A stretch of 47,917 nucleotides of DNA, taken from positions 1-47,917 of the forward strand of contig JAEOUG010000037.1 in NCBI GenBank assembly GCA_016839445.1. The letters run 5' to 3'. The notes under the pieces were generated by a model. That model did not search any database, was not told the origin of the DNA, and saw only the letters and a list, made by a program, of their open reading frames with translations. Below, one piece after another: positions 23,309 through 31,757 of this stretch. The position numbers and the translations under genes are program-made. Each line of letters opens with the position of its first letter. Within the stretch, counting starts at the first letter, position 1. This DNA comes from Candidatus Thorarchaeota archaeon (GTDB lineage: Archaea > Asgardarchaeota > Thorarchaeia > Thorarchaeales > Thorarchaeaceae).

Positions 23309-25084
23309 ATGTACGGCTACAAGGGCAGGATTCTGGTATGTGACCTAGACCTTGACAAGACCCTCGATCTGCCAATAGATACTAAGACCGCCAGCCTCTT
23401 CCTGGGAGGGAGCGGATACTCGGCCTCACTTCTCGGCTCACTGATTGACTCCAAGACGGAGCCTCTCGGGCCAGAGAATGTCCTGCTCATCATGACTGGT
23501 CCTCTCACAGGCACTCTGGCACCATGCACTGGCCGTCATGTGATCTGCAGCCGGTCTCCATTGACTGGTATCTGGGGTGAGTCCCACTCTGGTGGCCACT
23601 TCGGTGCCAACCTCAAGTTCGCGGGATATGATGGAGTGCTCGTCAGGGGACGAGCGAGTTCTCCAGTCCTCCTCACAATAGTCGACGGAAAAGCGAGCAT
23701 TCTCCCTGCTACTGATCTCTGGGGCAGGACCACTAGTGAAACGCAGGTCATGATAAATGAAGAGCACGGAAGGATGCACACGGCTTGTATTGGTCCTGCA
23801 GGAGAGAACCTTGTAAGATACTCCAGCATTGTCAACGGTGAACGAGTCGCTGCACGCTGTGGTCTCGGTGCGGTAATGGGATCTAAGAATCTCAAGGCGG
23901 TCGCTGTGCGAGGAATTGACAGAGTGGAGATCTCTATGCCCGATAGGTTCCAAGAGTTGGCCAGAAGGTCGTCGAGGACTCTTGGCGAGGCTATGTCCAT
24001 GCTGAATGCCCAGGGGACGGCAATGTATGTCGACATCGGCATGATGTTCAATGACATGCCAATCAAGTACTTCCAAGAGATCGAGTTCGATGAAGCAGAC
24101 CTCATAAACGCGAAGGCGATGGACGAGATACTCGTTGGGCGGACGGCATGTTACTCATGTCCCATTGGCTGTGGAAGGAAAGTGTCTGTGCCCGAACACA
24201 GTCTCGTCGGAGTCGCTGGTCCTGAATACCAAACCTTGGCCTCGTTTGGCTCAAACCTACTTGTATCGGATCTTCGTAAGCTGGCTGTTATGAACCGGCT
24301 CTGCAATGAGTACGGTCTCGATACTATCAGCTGTGGCAGTACTATCGCGCTTTCAACTCATCTCGCGGAAACTGGCCTTGCCGACTTCGATCTCTCCTGG
24401 GGTGACCCCGACGCTGTGATTGAGATGATACATATGATAGCAGGGCGTAGGGGTATAGGTAACCTTCTTGCTGAGGGATCTCTCATCGTGGCAAGGACGC
24501 ACAATTGTGAAGAAAAGGTCCTGCATGTCAGAGGGTTGGAGATTCCTAACCATGATCCCCGGGCCTTTTCTGGAATGGCTACTGTCTATACAGTAGCTGC
24601 AAGGGGTGCCACCCATCTAGAGGGTGATATGTACAGCGTTGACATGGGAGCTGATGTCCGGCAACTTGGCATCGTAGGAGGTGATCGCCTCGAGAATGAA
24701 TCAAAGGGCGAAGTGGCTGCAAGAGCTCAGGACTTCAGAGCGTTCTGTGATTCGGTGATTCTCTGTCACTTCGCGATAGTTCCTCCTGAGAACATCATCT
24801 CGCTTCTGAACTTGGCACTGGGGACATCCTACCGAATTGAAGACATCCTAGTGATTGGAGCTAGGGCAGTCACGATGAAGCGTCTTCTGAACCTGCGTCT
24901 CGGGTTGAGGACTTCCGACGAGCGTCTTCCACCGTCTCTCCTACAGCCTCAGCCGGAGAGCGTCACAGACGATTTCGTTCCGGACGTTGACATGCAGCTG
25001 AATGAATACTATGCGTTTCGAGATTGGGATAGAGATTCAGGGAAACCTTCGGAGGCAGCCCTCAGAAGACTTGGGCTGGACTGA
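23309..25084 (+). CDS. aor: Tungsten-dependent aldehyde:ferredoxin oxidoreductase
   Basis: This 591-aa protein is close to the usual 600-620 aa of the AOR family, which oxidizes aldehydes to acids with ferredoxin at a tungsto-bispterin centre. The N-terminal domain carries the pterin-binding stretch CSRSPLTGIWGESHSGGHFG and FAGYDGVLVRG. The [4Fe-4S] ligands are CYSCPIGC (about residues 281-288) with a distal Cys in AFCDSVILC (about 480-488). It ends the operon after kinase and aldolase, so the aldehyde from the aldolase is its likely substrate. It also abuts the convergent SCP2 gene with no intervening base. Confidence 0.94.
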   Translation: MYGYKGRILVCDLDLDKTLDLPIDTKTASLFLGGSGYSASLLGSLIDSKTEPLGPENVLLIMTGPLTGTLAPCTGRHVICSRSPLTGIWGESHSGGHFGANLKFAGYDGVLVRGRASSPVLLTIVDGKASILPATDLWGRTTSETQVMINEEHGRMHTACIGPAGENLVRYSSIVNGERVAARCGLGAVMGSKNLKAVAVRGIDRVEISMPDRFQELARRSSRTLGEAMSMLNAQGTAMYVDIGMMFNDMPIKYFQEIEFDEADLINAKAMDEILVGRTACYSCPIGCGRKVSVPEHSLVGVAGPEYQTLASFGSNLLVSDLRKLAVMNRLCNEYGLDTISCGSTIALSTHLAETGLADFDLSWGDPDAVIEMIHMIAGRRGIGNLLAEGSLIVARTHNCEEKVLHVRGLEIPNHDPRAFSGMATVYTVAARGATHLEGDMYSVDMGADVRQLGIVGGDRLENESKGEVAARAQDFRAFCDSVILCHFAIVPPENIISLLNLALGTSYRIEDILVIGARAVTMKRLLNLRLGLRTSDERLPPSLLQPQPESVTDDFVPDVDMQLNEYYAFRDWDRDSGKPSEAALRRLGLD

Positions 25085-25438
25085 CTACTTCTTGAGAAGA
25101 TGCTGGAGCTTCATGAGGTCTCTTGCAGGTCCATCGGCTCGTATCTTGCCACTCATGAATGCCCTCATCGGCGATACATCGCCCTGGAGGATGCCGATGA
25201 CTGTCTGGCTGTCCGTTGTAACAGTCATGTCTGGATTCTCGATCCCCTCCTGCCGTACGGTGGGCTTACCATTATCGAACCGCACGACGAACTCCGTGTT
25301 CAAGTCATCGAATCGCATCAGGAGAGTCCTGGTGTAGTCTTTGAATCTCGCTTGTTGTCTTGGGTCCTCTGCCTTCTTGACCATGCTTTCAATTGCGGCT
25401 GCCAGTGCCTCAATCTCCGTCACTTCTAATCTCCCCAT
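25085..25438 (-). CDS. SCP2 sterol-carrier-like domain protein (copy 2)
   Basis: This protein of about 117 aa is a paralogue of the SCP2 gene at 16634. Shared landmarks are QARFKDYTRTLLMRFDDLNTE, DMTVTTDSQTVIGILQGD and the closing SPMRAFMSGKIRADGPARDLMKLQHLL. I put the start at the ATG at 25438 because the copy-1 alignment begins there. The frame continues upstream to an ATG at 25579, which would overlap the divergent permease gene by 25 bp. It ends exactly where the AOR gene ends, on the opposite strand. It is probably a small hydrophobic-ligand carrier; the ligand is unknown. Confidence 0.8.
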   Translation of the reverse strand: MGRLEVTEIEALAAAIESMVKKAEDPRQQARFKDYTRTLLMRFDDLNTEFVVRFDNGKPTVRQEGIENPDMTVTTDSQTVIGILQGDVSPMRAFMSGKIRADGPARDLMKLQHLLKK

Positions 25439-25554
25439 TTGAAACAGAGCGTCATTGTGGAGAATCCTCTTTAGTCTGTCGAAGTCTCCTTTGGCCTCAT
25501 CCGGTATCTTCTTTCGTGGGAGAACGGCCCATTCGGACAATGTGAGAGAGCAAG

Positions 25555-26481
25555 ATGCAGACACTCCTGAACCTAGCATATCAAATCCTAATCTTCTATT
25601 CCTTCATCTTCCTGGGATACCTCACTGCAAAGATATCACGTAGAGGCGAGTTACTCAATAATCACTTGAACGCTCTACTCATCAATCTCCTTGTCCCGAT
25701 TCTTGTAGTCCACACTCTACTCACGGCCTCCCCCGACTCTCTCACCGAAATTCCCATGATCATACTGTTAGCTCTGTTCGTGCATCTGGTCGCCCCTGCG
25801 CTGATGTATCTCAGGCTTCGTATCGGCCAGTATGACAGTGCAACGAAAGGTGTGTTCTACATCTGCGCCACTTTCAACAATGCCCTATTCATACCTCTGC
25901 CCATAGCAGTCATGTTTCTGGGAGCCAGTGCGGAAGCAGTGGTGGTTCTTTTCTCGCTCACGCAGATGATTCTCCTTGTGACCCTAGGTTCCTTCATGGG
26001 TGCTGCTTTCAGCGAAAAGAGCACCTCTTGGAGCGAAGTCATCCGCAAGGCAGTTCGCTTCCCTCCGTTCATTGCAGCCATTGTCGCCATCCTTCTCTTC
26101 GCCCTCTCATTCAAGATTCCCGAAGTCATTGCGTCGCCGCTATCTTACTCAGGCCCAATCACTTCCTACTTGGCCTTGGTTTCTGTGGGCCTGGGGATAG
26201 GAATCAGATTCACTCTGGTTGACGTTCGATCCGCTCTCAATGTCATCGGCATCCGGCAGGTCCTCGTTCCTCTCCTGGTACTTCCACTGGTCTTGCTCTC
26301 TGGACTATCACCAGATCCCGCAAGAATAGTAGTCCTAGAATCTCTTATGCCTCCGGCAGTGCTGACAGTGGTCTATGCCGCGAGCTTTGGGCTTGACGCC
26401 GAGCGAGCCGCGACCATAGTGACGGTCGGCACCTTACTCCTACTCCCGATAATCCCGTTCCTTCCTCTCCTCTTTGGATAG
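25555..26481 (+). CDS. AEC-family (auxin efflux carrier-like) permease
   Basis: This 308-aa integral membrane protein has about ten hydrophobic helices in two groups of five. The first half contains LNALLINLLVPILVVHTLL and FNNALFIPLPIAVMFLG, the second LESLMPPAVLTVVYAASFGLDAE. NNALFIPLP and the C-terminal SLMPPAV region are typical of AEC transporters, which export organic acids such as malate or malonate in bacteria. In this neighbourhood export of a carboxylic acid product of the AOR route is an attractive guess, but the gene has its own start and no operon link. Confidence 0.85.
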   Translation: MQTLLNLAYQILIFYSFIFLGYLTAKISRRGELLNNHLNALLINLLVPILVVHTLLTASPDSLTEIPMIILLALFVHLVAPALMYLRLRIGQYDSATKGVFYICATFNNALFIPLPIAVMFLGASAEAVVVLFSLTQMILLVTLGSFMGAAFSEKSTSWSEVIRKAVRFPPFIAAIVAILLFALSFKIPEVIASPLSYSGPITSYLALVSVGLGIGIRFTLVDVRSALNVIGIRQVLVPLLVLPLVLLSGLSPDPARIVVLESLMPPAVLTVVYAASFGLDAERAATIVTVGTLLLLPIIPFLPLLFG

Positions 26482-26527
26482 AGCCATCTCAATGCATATA
26501 TCACCTCCCGGCAGCCTCAGGTGTGTG

Positions 26528-26845
26528 ATGCCTGTGAGTCGCGAGAACAAGAAGGGCAAAGATGAGATCAAGAGGAACCTCGATGAGATTGTGACCAAGC
26601 TTGATCAAAGTACTGCGTCAAGCGACGCCTGGCAGGAGTCTGTAGCATCCAACCCCGAGGAGTGGGAACGGCTTAAGCGGCAGATTTCGGAGAAGCAGGG
26701 GGCCCTCAAGGAACTCGTGACCGAGAAGAAGGCCGGCAGAGTAGGTCCAGATGAGTTTGCCGCCAAGTACAAACAGCTCCAGGACGAGCTCACTGAGCTT
26801 GAATTCGCCGTCTACAACATGAGGCTTGGAACCGAGGTCAAGTGA
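26528..26845 (+). CDS. Small coiled-coil hypothetical protein
   Basis: This 105-aa charged, almost wholly helical protein has heptad-like stretches from WERLKRQISEKQGALKELV and YKQLQDELTELEFAV that predict a coiled coil. The start at 26528 was chosen over upstream TTG and ATG codons because a TATA-like CATATATC (26493-26500) lies about 30 bp before it, fitting a leaderless mRNA. There is no recognised family. Its end overlaps the convergent wHTH gene by 8 nt. Confidence 0.6.
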   Translation: MPVSRENKKGKDEIKRNLDEIVTKLDQSTASSDAWQESVASNPEEWERLKRQISEKQGALKELVTEKKAGRVGPDEFAAKYKQLQDELTELEFAVYNMRLGTEVK

Positions 26846-27383
26846 CAGATGGAGGTGGCGACTCAATTGGAGTCAGGCATGACGCAAGCCATACAGCAAG
26901 TCTGTACGCCAGCTTCCCCTCTAGTGTAATCGCATAGCTGCCACGGTTCTGTTCTTGGGCTACGAAGTCTGCTTCCTGCAACTGATTCAAGTGATACTTC
27001 AGGGTGCCGCCCTTCTTCTGGATGACTCTCTCTAGGTGGTTGAAGGTTGCATTTCCAGTGTCAAGCTCTGCCAGAATCCTCACTCGCTCCTCGTTCCCCA
27101 GCGCCCCCATGAATCTGGCCACAATCTGAGGATTGCGGATGTCTCTGCTTGAGATCGCCGTGAGGTCTCTCTCCACGACTCTCTCTGAGAGCACTTTGAC
27201 TCTTCGACTGAACTTGGCCATGAGATCAACGCTCTGTGCTCTGGCCGCCGTAGCACCCAGGGACGTGCTCTCTCGAAGCCGGGTCTGCTCTATCCGTATC
27301 TGTGAGAGTTCGCTATACATCTGCTGCATGAGATGCTCAATCGTCGTCGGCGTGAGGTGTCCGTTGTTCTTTTCGTCTGGCAC
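26838..27383 (-). CDS. Winged-helix regulator with N-terminal coiled coil
   Basis: This 181-aa protein has a helical N-terminal half (about residues 10-75, including MYSELSQIRIEQTRLRES) that may mediate dimerization. A winged helix follows from about 90 to 165: ALGNEERVRILAELDTG, FNHLERVIQKKGGTLKYHLNQL and the wing YAITLEGKLAYRLAV. It resembles the ArsR-like group in archaea. It is divergent from the MFS gene, and the shared promoter has repeated GTGTA elements that it may bind, so control of the transporter is the simplest hypothesis. Confidence 0.8.
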   Translation of the reverse strand: MPDEKNNGHLTPTTIEHLMQQMYSELSQIRIEQTRLRESTSLGATAARAQSVDLMAKFSRRVKVLSERVVERDLTAISSRDIRNPQIVARFMGALGNEERVRILAELDTGNATFNHLERVIQKKGGTLKYHLNQLQEADFVAQEQNRGSYAITLEGKLAYRLAVWLASCLTPIESPPPSVT

Positions 27384-27386
27384 GAG

Positions 27387-27432
27387 TTACACCTATTCGA
27401 TTTTTGTGTAGTAATATTAGATGAAAGTGTAA
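27387..27432. promoter_or_regulatory. Repeated TTACAC/GTGTA half-sites in divergent promoter
   Basis: TTACAC (27387-27392) is inverted relative to GTGTA (27406-27410), with a further GTGTAA at 27427-27432. The AAACTTAAG at 27432-27440 is a likely TATA box about 30 bp before the MFS start at 27469. Three half-sites across an 85-bp divergent promoter suggest an operator for the adjacent wHTH protein. Confidence 0.4.
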
Positions 27433-27468
27433 AACTTAAGTGTTGCGGCCTGCCCACCACTGACGAGC

Positions 27469-28656
27469 ATGACCGCAGGTAGGAGTGTTGCAGGCATTAC
27501 CCTTAGCAACACGATAGCAGTGGCATCGAATGCCCTGTGGATCATGTTCGTGCCCGTTCATCTAGTCATGATTGGTCTGTCTGAGACCTTCGTCGCTCTG
27601 CTGTTCTCATTCTCATCTCTATTGACTGCTCTGTTCAATCTAGTCGGGGGACGGGCGGCTGACAGAGTGGGCAGGAAGCCCACTGCTGTAGCTGGCAGAC
27701 TCATTACGTCGCTTGGAGCACTGCTAGTGTTCCTCTCGACCTCGAATTCGCTCGACGCCATGCACAGTCAGGTTCTGATCTGTATTGGATATCTGATTCT
27801 GAGTTCAGGAAGTGGATTCCGAATGCCCGCGACCTCAATGGCGTTGATGGAGAGCAGCAAGCCATCAAGGCGCGGCCGCACCTACATGACCGCGGAGCGG
27901 TTCGTTCCCTCAATTCTCCCGGCTCTGACAGTTCTTGTTGGTGCCTCGTATTTCGAGGCCGGGCGGCCTGATTTGATGATCCTTGTTGGTTCGATTGGTC
28001 TGGTTCTGTCAGGCCTCGTCCTTCAGTTTGCGCTCGAAGAAACACTTGAGCTCAGCCATATTGACCCGAAGGACATGTCGCGCCCGAAGATTGGATACGA
28101 ATCCGCTTTTGTCCTACTCCTACTTGCGTTTGTGCTTGACAGCGTTTCTCAACGAGGTGTGTCGTGGTATGTTCCCATATACATGGGTCAGGATAGTCTG
28201 CTGCTCTATGGGACTCTGGTTTCAGTATCGACCCTAGTGATTGCCGCCTTCAGCTACGCGTCAGGAATAGTTGTCGACCGCTGGGGTCCTAGAACCGCCC
28301 TTGTTGCGTCTTGGTCACTTCTCTCGGTGATGGTCGTTGTGTTCTCCTTCGTTACTCATCCTCTTGCTGTTGTGGTCTTCTATTCAATCTGGGTTGCACT
28401 TGACACAGTAGACACTGCAGTTCCGCCAATCGTCATTTCCAGAGCCTATCCGGAAAAGGAGCGTGCGACCTACCTGGGGTTATTCAGGATGGTTGTGAAT
28501 TCGAGTCTCTTCCTTGGTCCAATGGCTTCCGGCTTGGTGCTAGCATTAGGCAGCCGCGTCCCGTTCTATCTGAAAGCTGGTATGAACCTCTTGGCCGCAG
28601 GAGTGATAGCAGTAGCACTGAGGGACCTGGATGGCAAATGTAGGCACGGGCAGTAG
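27469..28656 (+). CDS. Major facilitator superfamily transporter
   Basis: This 395-aa protein has about twelve hydrophobic segments. The MFS motif A is visible in the loop between helices 2 and 3 as GGRAADRVGRKPTAVAGR. The corresponding loop in the second half is SGIVVDRWGPRTALVASW. There is no extra domain. The ATG is about 30 bp downstream of the TTAAG element, consistent with a leaderless transcript. The substrate cannot be predicted. Regulation by the divergent wHTH gene is likely from position. Confidence 0.9.
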   Translation: MTAGRSVAGITLSNTIAVASNALWIMFVPVHLVMIGLSETFVALLFSFSSLLTALFNLVGGRAADRVGRKPTAVAGRLITSLGALLVFLSTSNSLDAMHSQVLICIGYLILSSGSGFRMPATSMALMESSKPSRRGRTYMTAERFVPSILPALTVLVGASYFEAGRPDLMILVGSIGLVLSGLVLQFALEETLELSHIDPKDMSRPKIGYESAFVLLLLAFVLDSVSQRGVSWYVPIYMGQDSLLLYGTLVSVSTLVIAAFSYASGIVVDRWGPRTALVASWSLLSVMVVVFSFVTHPLAVVVFYSIWVALDTVDTAVPPIVISRAYPEKERATYLGLFRMVVNSSLFLGPMASGLVLALGSRVPFYLKAGMNLLAAGVIAVALRDLDGKCRHGQ

Positions 28657-28726
28657 CACTGACATGTCTATCTGTTTCTGCCGCTATCTTTAAGTGTAGA
28701 ACCTAGTCCACCGGTCCGAGGTCGGT

Positions 28727-29134
28727 GTGAACACAGTGAGTGACGAGACCCCAGAACGAAGAGAAATGATTCGATCCACAGTGGTCACTGTAGCTCTAGC
28801 AGCGGCTCTGCTGATTCTCGGACTTGTCTTCTGGGCATGGTCTTCACCGGATGTTGTTGAGACCAGTCCAGTGGGATGGCTCAACGGAATCAGTCCCTAT
28901 CTTACAGTCGTTCTCGAAGTACTCATGATGCTGGGCTTCTTCGTCTTTCTCGTCGTGACCGTCATTAACCTGAAGATGTACCTCACAGGTATCAGAGCCG
29001 GCTGGACCGAAGTAGTGCTGCTTCTTATCTTGGTTTCTGCCATGTCTTGGCTGATGTTCGGCCCAGCCACCGGTGTAGCCACCGCGATTCTCTCTATGGG
29101 CTTCATTGTGTACCTCTATTGGCTCCAAGACTAG
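28727..29134 (+). CDS. Small membrane protein, three to four helices
   Basis: This 135-aa protein begins with a short charged cytoplasmic stretch and then has hydrophobic segments at about residues 18-38, 55-82 and 93-130 (the last probably two helices). I see no functional motif. The start is GTG at 28727, with GAGGT 4 nt upstream and a TATA-like TTTAAG near 28690. It lies between the MFS gene and the proteasome operon and has no obvious partner. Confidence 0.65.
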   Translation: MNTVSDETPERREMIRSTVVTVALAAALLILGLVFWAWSSPDVVETSPVGWLNGISPYLTVVLEVLMMLGFFVFLVVTVINLKMYLTGIRAGWTEVVLLLILVSAMSWLMFGPATGVATAILSMGFIVYLYWLQD

Positions 29135-29154
29135 GGATGACGACGCACCAGAAG

Positions 29155-29163
29155 CTTTATACG
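29155..29163 (+). promoter_or_regulatory. Probable TATA box of the proteasome-exosome superoperon
   Basis: CTTTATACG is a good archaeal TATA element, the only clear one in the 185-bp gap 29135-29319. It predicts transcription from about 29185 and so an unusually long leader of about 130 nt before psmA. I looked for a tRNA or box C/D RNA in the leader and saw none. Confidence 0.5.
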
Positions 29164-29319
29164 ATTAGTCCAACGAAGGCCGATTGAACCCTTGTGCAAT
29201 GAGCCATGGGTTCGCACTAGAAGGAATCTCTCAATACCCGTTGGAATTGCTCAGCTTTCGCCCCTATTGCAGGGTTCTGACTTCTGACGTGTTCTGTAGA
29301 TTTCCTGGAGGAACATACT

Positions 29320-30042
29320 GTGTTTGGGATCTCTGGCGCTGGATACGATATGAGTACAAGTATCTTCAGCCCTGACGGACGAATATTCGCAGCGGAGTAC
29401 GCCAAGAAGGCGGTGGAACAAGGCGCCACCTCTATAGGCGTGCTGACGGATGACGGTGTAGTTCTTCTCGCTGAGAAGAGAGTCATGCCGCTGCAAGAGC
29501 CTGACAGTGTTGAGAAGATATCTAAGATTGATGAGCACATCGGTGTTGCCACATCAGGATTCATGGCGGATGCTCGAAAGCTCATCTATGAAGCCAGAAT
29601 CAAAGCCCAGTCATATTGGCTGACCTATGAAGAACAGGTTCCTGCAGAGGCCGTCGCTGAACACATCTGTGATGTGAAGGCGCAGTTCACCCAAGGAGGC
29701 GGGGCGCGCCCATATGGTGTTGCGATGATCATCGGCTCAATCGATGCAGATGGGGCACCACGACTATTCGTGACAGACCCTGTAGGCACATATTGGGGCT
29801 TCCTGGCGGCCGTGATTGGACGCGGAACAGCCAGAGCGGGCGAGTATCTTGAGAAGAACTACTCCAAGAGCGGGACACTTGATCAAGCGATCAAAGTGGC
29901 TCTTGGCGCCCTCAGAGAATCATCTGAGAAGGATCTCACCGAGGACAGTGTTGAGATCGCGAGGATTCCGAAGAAGACACGCGTCTTCGAGAAACTGACT
30001 GCAAAGCAAGTTAAGGGCTACCTACAGCCCGCACAGAAGTAG
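29320..30042 (+). CDS. psmA: 20S proteasome alpha subunit
   Basis: This 240-aa alpha subunit of the 20S proteasome core forms the outer rings that gate access to the catalytic chamber. The alpha signature is visible near the N-terminus: GYDMSTSIFSPDGR, then FAAEYAKKAVEQG and DGVVLLAEKR. There is no N-terminal Thr propeptide, so it is not a beta subunit. The second signature position usually reads Q(V/I)EYA and here is AAEYA, a small deviation. The start is GTG at 29320, backed by TGGAGGA 9 nt upstream. It opens the conserved archaeal string with SBDS and the exosome genes. Confidence 0.96.
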   Translation: MFGISGAGYDMSTSIFSPDGRIFAAEYAKKAVEQGATSIGVLTDDGVVLLAEKRVMPLQEPDSVEKISKIDEHIGVATSGFMADARKLIYEARIKAQSYWLTYEEQVPAEAVAEHICDVKAQFTQGGGARPYGVAMIIGSIDADGAPRLFVTDPVGTYWGFLAAVIGRGTARAGEYLEKNYSKSGTLDQAIKVALGALRESSEKDLTEDSVEIARIPKKTRVFEKLTAKQVKGYLQPAQK

Positions 30043-30068
30043 GTCGAGAATGGGGAGATGAGTGACAC

Positions 30069-30800
30069 ATGACAGGTGGCGGTTCAGGCAGGAAGACTGG
30101 TGAGAAATGGATTGATTTGGATGCTGTAGTTGTCGGCATCAAGAAGGGTCATCTTCGGTTCGAGCTGTTCGTTGATCCTGACCTCGCATTCGAATATCGG
30201 AGAGGGACTGAAATCCCTCTTGCAGACATTCTGAAATCGTACGATATCTATGAGGATGCGAAACGAGGAGAGCACGCAACAGACAGCCTTGTAGAGGATG
30301 CGTTTGGCTCGACAGACGTATTCGACATTGCTCCAGAGATTATCAAACAGGGAGAGTTTCGTCTGACTCACGAGCAGCGGAATCAGCTTGTGGATGAAAA
30401 GACCGAAGCGATTGTCGAAAACATCTCTAAGAGGGCCATGAACCCCCAGACCGGACACCCCCATCCTCCTGATCGAATTCGTCAAGCCATGGAGGAGGCG
30501 AAGGTTCGAGTCGACCCCTTCATCAGCGTTGATGAACAGGTGCCGACAGTGGTGAAGGCACTCCGTGTCATCATACCAATCTCGTTTGAAAGCGTGAAGC
30601 TTCAGGTCATGATTCCTGCAGCCTACTCAGGAAAGGGATACAATCTAGTCGCGAGCACAGGTGTCATTAAGTCAGAGTCCTGGGGGCAGGATGGCTCCTG
30701 GACAGGCTTGGTTGAGCTTCCTGCTCAGAAGAGACAGGAGCTCTATGATGAGCTGAACAAACTGACAAAGGGTCAGATTAGGATAGAACTCGTCAGATGA
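30069..30800 (+). CDS. SBDS/Sdo1 ribosome maturation factor
   Basis: This 243-aa orthologue of the Shwachman-Bodian-Diamond protein releases the anti-association factor aIF6 from large subunits in archaea and eukaryotes. The N-terminal FYSH domain includes VVVGIKKGHLRFELFVDP and IPLADILKSYDIYEDAKRG. The central helical domain has LVDEKTEAIVENISKRAMNP and HPHPPDRIRQAM. The C-terminal ferredoxin-like domain runs from about residue 165. The position between psmA and rrp4 is the standard archaeal arrangement and confirms the call. Confidence 0.95.
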   Translation: MTGGGSGRKTGEKWIDLDAVVVGIKKGHLRFELFVDPDLAFEYRRGTEIPLADILKSYDIYEDAKRGEHATDSLVEDAFGSTDVFDIAPEIIKQGEFRLTHEQRNQLVDEKTEAIVENISKRAMNPQTGHPHPPDRIRQAMEEAKVRVDPFISVDEQVPTVVKALRVIIPISFESVKLQVMIPAAYSGKGYNLVASTGVIKSESWGQDGSWTGLVELPAQKRQELYDELNKLTKGQIRIELVR

Positions 30801-30848
30801 CGAGAATGAATCTATGACATGAACATGATATGATTTGAGGGAAAAGAA

Positions 30849-31757
30849 TTGGCAGTATACTTTCAGAAACGTGAAGTAGTAGTCCCTGGCCAGTTACTTG
30901 CTGATGGTAGATACCGTGCATCATACGGTACATACGATGATGATGGTAAGATATACTCGGCCCTTGTTGGCCTGGCTGAACTCAGAGGCAATACCGTGAA
31001 GGTTGTTGCTCTGGAGGGAGCCTACGTGCCCAAAGAAGGAGACCTTGTCTTGGGTACCATCACCATGGTTGCAGGTAACAACTGGAAAGTGGACATTGGA
31101 GGTCCTTATCAGGCATCCTTGCACGCGAACAATGCTCTGAGGCGACCCTACTCTGATGACATATCGGAGTACATGGATGTCGGCGACGTGATCTCTGCGG
31201 AGATAGCGACTTTCGATAGACAGAGTGGCCCGTTCCTTAGTATGAAGGGTCGTGGTCTGAGGAAGCTGGAAGGGGGAATGATTCTGGACGTAAGTCCGGC
31301 GAAGATTCCTAGGATAATCGGCAGAAGAGGATCCATGATCAACATGATCAAGGACCATCTGAGGATTCAGACCACAGTGGGCCAGAACGGCAGAATCTGG
31401 ATTCGTGCTCCCGATGTCGAAACCCTAAGGCTGGCCATCAACGCTTTCAAGACCATAGAGGCACAAGCTCACACGTCTAAGCTGACAGATCGCATCAGCG
31501 GCATGATAGTTGAAGGACTTGCAGAGATTGATGCCGGGAAGAAAGGCCACCCTAAGAAGCCGACACCTGAGGATTCTGAACCAGAGGATTTCGAGTCCCC
31601 AGAGGACGAGGCCCTGGAAGATGAGTCCGCAATAGATGAAACAGATGAGGATGAGTTTCCAGAAGATGAGGCTCAGGAAGAAGAGCCTGAGGAAGAAGCA
31701 CCTGCAGATGAGGCAGATTCAGAAGACAGTATTGAAGCAGAGGAAGTGAATGAATAA
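30849..31757 (+). CDS. rrp4: Exosome RNA-binding subunit Rrp4 with long acidic tail
   Basis: This 302-aa cap subunit of the archaeal exosome has an N-terminal domain (about 1-60), an S1 domain (about 60-140) and a KH domain (about 145-215) with KIPRIIGRRGSMINMI. The family is usually about 230 aa. From about residue 232 there is an added tail of roughly 70 residues made almost wholly of Glu, Asp, Pro, Ser and Ala (for example EDEALEDESAIDETDEDE). The start is TTG at 30849 with GAGGG 9 nt ahead. The stop overlaps the rrp41 ATG by one nt. The acidic tail might modulate RNA access or protein contacts. Confidence 0.95.
   Translation: MAVYFQKREVVVPGQLLADGRYRASYGTYDDDGKIYSALVGLAELRGNTVKVVALEGAYVPKEGDLVLGTITMVAGNNWKVDIGGPYQASLHANNALRRPYSDDISEYMDVGDVISAEIATFDRQSGPFLSMKGRGLRKLEGGMILDVSPAKIPRIIGRRGSMINMIKDHLRIQTTVGQNGRIWIRAPDVETLRLAINAFKTIEAQAHTSKLTDRISGMIVEGLAEIDAGKKGHPKKPTPEDSEPEDFESPEDEALEDESAIDETDEDEFPEDEAQEEEPEEEAPADEADSEDSIEAEEVNE

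Noticed and set aside
28727..29134. Small membrane protein as the missing ECF S component
   Set aside because: It lies 7.4 kb from the ecf genes across the proteasome cluster, and its three or four helices are fewer than the six of EcfS proteins.
29135..29319. A tRNA-like GGTTCGC in the psmA leader
   Set aside because: No D arm, anticodon arm or 7-bp acceptor stem could be built around it.
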